Below, one piece after another: positions 5,292 through 8,024 of a stretch of 8,024 bases of DNA. How positions within the stretch are numbered: the stretch's first letter is position 1; the number at the start of each line of letters is the position of its first letter. Source of the DNA: Actinomycetota bacterium (GTDB lineage Bacteria; Actinomycetota; Acidimicrobiia; Acidimicrobiales; BP-101). The stretch covers positions 1-8,024 of the forward strand of contig JAUTXA010000202.1 of NCBI GenBank assembly GCA_030838265.1, written 5' to 3'. Below the pieces are notes generated by a model that ran no database searches, had not been told where the DNA came from, and worked only from the letters and a program-made list of their open reading frames with translations. The translations under genes were made by a program, and so were the position numbers.

Positions 5292-7259
5292 TCACCCCAG
5301 CTGCCGGAGCAGGGTCTCGATGTCGGAGGCCGGCAGCTGGCAGGTGTAGTCGTGGCACACATAGGCGCGGTCCGGCTCGCGGCCCTCCCACAGCGGCGAG
5401 TCATAGGGCTGGCCCCAGGCCAGCACGGCGTTGGGAAGGAAGTGCTCCCTGACGGGCTGCAGCAGGTCGGGCCGATCCCCCGTGATGACGATCTCTGTCG
5501 GCCCCGACAGCACCAGGTCGACGGCGCCGAGGGCATGGGTGAAGGCCGCCGGGTGGCCCGCCATCATCGGGGCGAGCAGGGTGACGATGGCGGCGCCGCG
5601 TGCCGTGTAGGCCTCGTCGCCGGTGAGGGCACCGAGACGCAGCAGGGCGGTGGCCGCCACCGAGTTGGCCGATGGGCTGGCGCCGTCGAAGGTGTCCTTC
5701 TGGCGGACAATGAGGCGCTCGCCGTCGTGACCGGTGGTGAAGACACCTCCTTCATCGTCGTCCCAGAACAGCTCGACGAGGTCGTCGGCCGCGGCGCGGG
5801 CGTGGGTGACCCACTCGGCCTCGCCCGTGAGCTCGGCCAGCCTGGTGAAGGCGTCGACCAACCAGGCGTAGTCGACGGCGTAGGCCAGGTGCCGGGCGCC
5901 GGCATCGGCCTGCCATGACCGGAGCCAGCGGCCGCGCTCGTCGCGCAACGAGGCCAACAGGAATCGACCCACCTCGACCGCCGCGACCCGCCAGTCGTCG
6001 CGATCGAGTGCGGCGGCGGCCTCGGCCAGCGCCGAGACGAACATGGCGTTCCACTCGGTGATCACCTTGTCGTCGAGGCCGGGTCGCACCCGAGTCTCGC
6101 GGGCCTCGAACAGAGCCGACCGGGCCGTCTCGACGTCGTCCGGTCGCAGCAGGCTGGCCCCCCGCGGCCGCCGCAGGATGTTCGAACCCTCGAAGTTGCC
6201 ACCGGCCGTCACGCCGTACCACTCGACGGCGTGCTCCCCGCCGATGGCGGCCACCTCGTCGAGCGACCACACGTAGAACTTGCCCTCGACGCCTTCGGAG
6301 TCGGCGTCCTCGGCCGAGCAGATCCCGCCCTCGGGCGACCGAAGCTGGCGCAGGACGTAACCGACGGTCTCGTCGACGACCTGGCGATACGAGGGCGACC
6401 CCGTCACCTGCCAGCCGTGGAGATAGGCCCGCGTAAGGGTGGCCTGGTCATAGAGCATCTTCTCGAAGTGCGGCACCGTCCATGTGCTGTCGACCGAGTA
6501 GCGAGAGAACCCGCCGCCCAGGTGGTCGTAGATCCCGCCCTCGGCCATGGCATCGAGGGTGGTGGTCACGAGGACCAAGGTCTCGGGGGCCCGGTTGTGG
6601 GCGTGGGCCCGCAGCAGGAGCTCGACGTTCGAGGTCATGGGGAACTTGGGGGGCCCGCCGAACCCGCCCCACTCGGCGTCGAAGCCAGCCCGCAGCACGG
6701 CATAGGCCCCTTCGAGCAGGGACGGGCTCAAGGTTCCGGCGTCGTCCCCTGACGTGAGGCTGGCCTTCTCCTTGATGGCGCCCGCGATGCGCGACGCCTG
6801 GTCGAGCAGCTCGGTGCGCTTGTCTCGCCAGGCCTCGTCGACCGCCCGCAGCAGCTCGACGAAGCCGGGACGGCCGTGGGTCGACCGCTTGGGGAAGTAG
6901 GTGCCGGCGAAGAAGGGCTCGCCCGACGGCGCCAGGAACACCGTCATGGGCCAACCCCCCTGGCCGCTCATGGCCTGCACGGCATCCATGTAGACGGCGT
7001 CGACGTCGGGGCGCTCCTCGCGGTCGACCTTGACGTTGACGAACAGCTCGTTCATCACCGCCGCGGTGTCAGGGTCCTCGAACGACTCGTGGGCCATCAC
7101 GTGACACCAGTGGCAGGCCGAGTACCCGACCGACAGCAGGAGCGGACGATCCGCGTCGCGGGCCCGAGCGAAAGCCTCCTCGCCCCACGGGTACCAGTCG
7201 ACAGGGTTGTCGCGGTGCTGGCGCAGATAGGGACTGGCCTCGTGGGCCAAACGGTTCAC
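5292..7259 (-). CDS. Thioredoxin domain-containing protein, YyaL/SPATA20 (DUF255) family
   Basis: This 655-residue protein belongs to the widespread YyaL/SPATA20 family, whose biochemical role is not established. The N-terminus (MNRLAHEASPYLRQH, NPVDWYPWGEEAF) is a family hallmark. It leads into a thioredoxin-like domain over about residues 20-160 with CHWC, cysteines at 49 and 52 (codons 7115-7113 and 7106-7104), then VKVDREERPDVD and GGWPMTVFL. Residues from about 190 on match the family's alpha/alpha-barrel-like part related to sugar epimerases: IYDHLGGGFSRYSVD, VPHFEKMLYDQATL, SAEDADSEGVEGKFYVWS, ITEWNAMFVSALAEAA and DTFDGASPSANSVAATALL. The C-terminal CHDYTCQLP is also typical. Length is normal, with no frameshift. 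No signal peptide is seen, so it is probably cytoplasmic. The start is GTG at 7259, supported by the family N-terminus; there is no clear ribosome-binding site, but TAGGCT lies 8 bases upstream, suggesting a leaderless transcript. It diverges from the gene at 7286 and probably shares an mRNA with the gene ending at 4642. Confidence 0.95.
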   Translation of the reverse strand: MNRLAHEASPYLRQHRDNPVDWYPWGEEAFARARDADRPLLLSVGYSACHWCHVMAHESFEDPDTAAVMNELFVNVKVDREERPDVDAVYMDAVQAMSGQGGWPMTVFLAPSGEPFFAGTYFPKRSTHGRPGFVELLRAVDEAWRDKRTELLDQASRIAGAIKEKASLTSGDDAGTLSPSLLEGAYAVLRAGFDAEWGGFGGPPKFPMTSNVELLLRAHAHNRAPETLVLVTTTLDAMAEGGIYDHLGGGFSRYSVDSTWTVPHFEKMLYDQATLTRAYLHGWQVTGSPSYRQVVDETVGYVLRQLRSPEGGICSAEDADSEGVEGKFYVWSLDEVAAIGGEHAVEWYGVTAGGNFEGSNILRRPRGASLLRPDDVETARSALFEARETRVRPGLDDKVITEWNAMFVSALAEAAAALDRDDWRVAAVEVGRFLLASLRDERGRWLRSWQADAGARHLAYAVDYAWLVDAFTRLAELTGEAEWVTHARAAADDLVELFWDDDEGGVFTTGHDGERLIVRQKDTFDGASPSANSVAATALLRLGALTGDEAYTARGAAIVTLLAPMMAGHPAAFTHALGAVDLVLSGPTEIVITGDRPDLLQPVREHFLPNAVLAWGQPYDSPLWEGREPDRAYVCHDYTCQLPASDIETLLRQLG

Positions 7260-7285
7260 GGAGCCCGAGCCTAGGGTCTGCCTCG
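7260..7285. promoter_or_regulatory. Divergent 26-base promoter region with two overlapping -10 elements
   Basis: The whole gap between two divergent start codons is 26 bases. Rightward, TAGGGT (7272-7277) fits TAnnnT and is followed by exactly 8 bases and ATG at 7286. Leftward, TAGGCT (7273-7268 on the minus strand) is followed by exactly 8 bases and GTG at 7259. Both share the CTAG at 7271-7274, inside CCTAGG. The dyad centre (between 7272 and 7273) is equally far from both start codons. Any -35 contacts would lie inside the opposite coding region. Transcription from either element would start at or within a base or two of the start codon, consistent with leaderless mRNAs. Confidence 0.6.
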
Positions 7286-7726
7286 ATGAGCACCGACACC
7301 ATGCGGATGGCCTACGAGCGGATCCTCGAGGTCATCGAGACGAGCGTCTTCAAGGAACCGGAGTCGGGGTGGAACGCCCACCTGGTGATCGCCCACCTCA
7401 CCACCAACGACCTGCTGCTGGCGGCCGCGGTCGAGGAGGCCGGGCCCTACGACAACAGCCTGGCCGTCGACGAGGTCCACCTGGCCCAGCTCGATGATGT
7501 CGTGGGCCGTCTGCGCTTTTCCAGCAACGCCCTCACCACCTTGGTGGGGGCGATGACGAGAGAGCGGGCCGAAACCGAGATCCCGGTGACCATCATCGAC
7601 GGGTCGACGCTCATGGTCGACCAACCCATGGCCATCGGCCGGCTCATGCAGATCCACGCCGAGGTCCACCTACCGGGCCATCTGGCCCAGCTCGAGGCCC
7701 TCCGCCACAACTCGGTGCCGAAGTAG
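7286..7726 (+). CDS. DinB/YfiT-like family protein
   Basis: This 146-residue protein looks like a four-helix-bundle DinB/YfiT-like protein, a superfamily that includes metal-dependent thiol (bacillithiol or mycothiol) S-transferases and many members of unknown role. Visible features are a W-x-x-HL...H segment (Trp29, His32, His37) at the start of helix two and a C-terminal helix IHAEVHLPGHLAQLEAL with His124, His128 and His132. The superfamily's metal-binding triad uses one histidine from the first region and an H-x-x-x-H pair from the last; here His37 or His32 with His128 and His132 would fit. It is not the SOS DNA polymerase DinB. The start at 7286 fits a complete N-terminal helix (MSTDTMRMAYERILEVIETS) and the TAGGGT element 8 bases upstream; no ribosome-binding site is seen. 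Its TAG stop lies 11 bases before the next gene. Family assignment is by eye, and an actual mycothiol link is only a possibility. Confidence 0.8.
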   Translation: MSTDTMRMAYERILEVIETSVFKEPESGWNAHLVIAHLTTNDLLLAAAVEEAGPYDNSLAVDEVHLAQLDDVVGRLRFSSNALTTLVGAMTRERAETEIPVTIIDGSTLMVDQPMAIGRLMQIHAEVHLPGHLAQLEALRHNSVPK

Positions 7727-7737
7727 GTTCGGAGCCC
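7724..7737 (+). promoter_or_regulatory. Candidate -10 element overlapping a stop codon, before the SDR gene
   Basis: TAGGTT (7724-7729) fits TAnnnT and its first three bases are the stop codon of the DinB-like gene. Exactly 8 bases separate it from the ATG at 7738, the same spacing as in the divergent promoter at 7260-7285. A GGAG at 7731-7734 is the only ribosome-binding-like sequence, but it is just 3 bases from the ATG, too close for a normal site. A leaderless transcript for the SDR gene is therefore plausible, in addition to read-through from the gene upstream. Confidence 0.4.
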
Positions 7738-8024
7738 ATGGACCTCAGATTGGACGGCAAGGTCGCCCTCGTCACCGGCGGATCCCGCGGCATCGGCAAG
7801 GCCATCGCGGCGACGTACGCGGCGGCGGGCGCCAAGGTGATGATCTCGAGCCGCAAGGCCGACGCCCTCGAGGCGGCGGCCAAAGAGATGGATGGTGAGG
7901 TCGAGTGGTTCGCGGCCAACGCGGGCGACGCCGACGCGGCCAAGGCTTGCGTCGACGCCACCGTCGACCGTCTCGGCGGCCTCGACATCCTGGTGAACAA
8001 CGCGGCCACCAACCCCTACATGGG
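7738..8024 (+). CDS. Short-chain dehydrogenase/reductase (SDR), 3'-truncated
   Basis: The frame is open from ATG 7738 to the window end, giving 95 codons plus two bases, about 40% of a usual 250-residue SDR. It is a predicted NAD(P)-dependent oxidoreductase of the classical SDR type. The Rossmann fold shows the TGGSRGIG cofactor loop at residues 13-20. The second strand ends in SSRK (37-40); an arginine here usually favours NADP(H) over NAD(H). NNA begins at residue 87, reading NNAATNP in place of the commonest NNAG, a variant I associate with some FabG/DHRS4-like dehydrogenases. The active-site Ser and YxxxK motifs lie beyond the window, so catalytic competence and substrate cannot be judged. 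It begins 11 bases after the DinB-like gene and may share its transcript or use the candidate promoter at 7724. Confidence 0.95.
   Translation, partial: MDLRLDGKVALVTGGSRGIGKAIAATYAAAGAKVMISSRKADALEAAAKEMDGEVEWFAANAGDADAAKACVDATVDRLGGLDILVNNAATNPYM

Noticed and set aside
5085..5918. A 277-codon rightward open frame opposite the yyaL-like gene
   Set aside because: It crosses two leftward genes, its product is Gly/Arg/Val-rich without family motifs, and the opposite strand has clear YyaL motifs.
7644..8012. A 122-codon leftward open frame opposite the SDR start
   Set aside because: It is antisense to the clear Rossmann motifs of the SDR and has a low-complexity Ala/Ser/Arg composition.
1..8024. 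Mobile element, phage, CRISPR array, toxin-antitoxin pair or defence system
   Set aside because: No repeats in array form, no transposase or integrase motifs, no compositional break and no small coupled gene pair of that kind were seen.

Overview
The window is a high-GC, densely coding bacterial chromosome segment. Codons strongly prefer G or C in third position, intergenic gaps are short, and some starts look leaderless. Together with the wording of the DnaE protein, this suggests an actinomycetote, possibly class Acidimicrobiia. That placement is inference from style and remembered family resemblance, not from a search. There are no tRNA or rRNA genes, CRISPR arrays, transposases, integrases or other signs of recent mobile DNA.

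Layout. Positions 1-4565 hold three rightward genes: the 3' three-quarters of dnaE (replicative DNA polymerase III alpha, cut off by the window start), an unrecognised 224-residue protein that may have a GNAT-like fold, and a patatin-like phospholipase. The 112-base gap after dnaE holds a candidate promoter with a GACCG/CGGTC dyad at the predicted transcription start. Positions 4642-7259 hold two leftward genes, probably one operon. Its first gene is a YyaL/SPATA20-type protein with an N-terminal thioredoxin-like domain and a C-terminal alpha/alpha-barrel-like region. Its second is an unrecognised 195-residue protein. The two blocks converge on a perfect 15-bp inverted repeat centred between the two stop codons. 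Positions 7286-8024 hold two more rightward genes: a small DinB/YfiT-like protein and the first 95 codons of a short-chain dehydrogenase/reductase (SDR), cut off by the window end.

How the genes relate. This looks like ordinary chromosome with housekeeping and metabolic genes, and I do not see a new multi-gene system. The most interesting material is regulatory. The yyaL-like and dinB-like genes diverge from a 26-base gap in which two TAGGnT hexamers share one CTAG core, each exactly 8 bases from its start codon. The same TAGGnT-plus-8 arrangement recurs before the SDR gene, where the TAG is also the stop codon of the gene before it. This suggests leaderless transcription. All functional statements rest on motif reading by eye.
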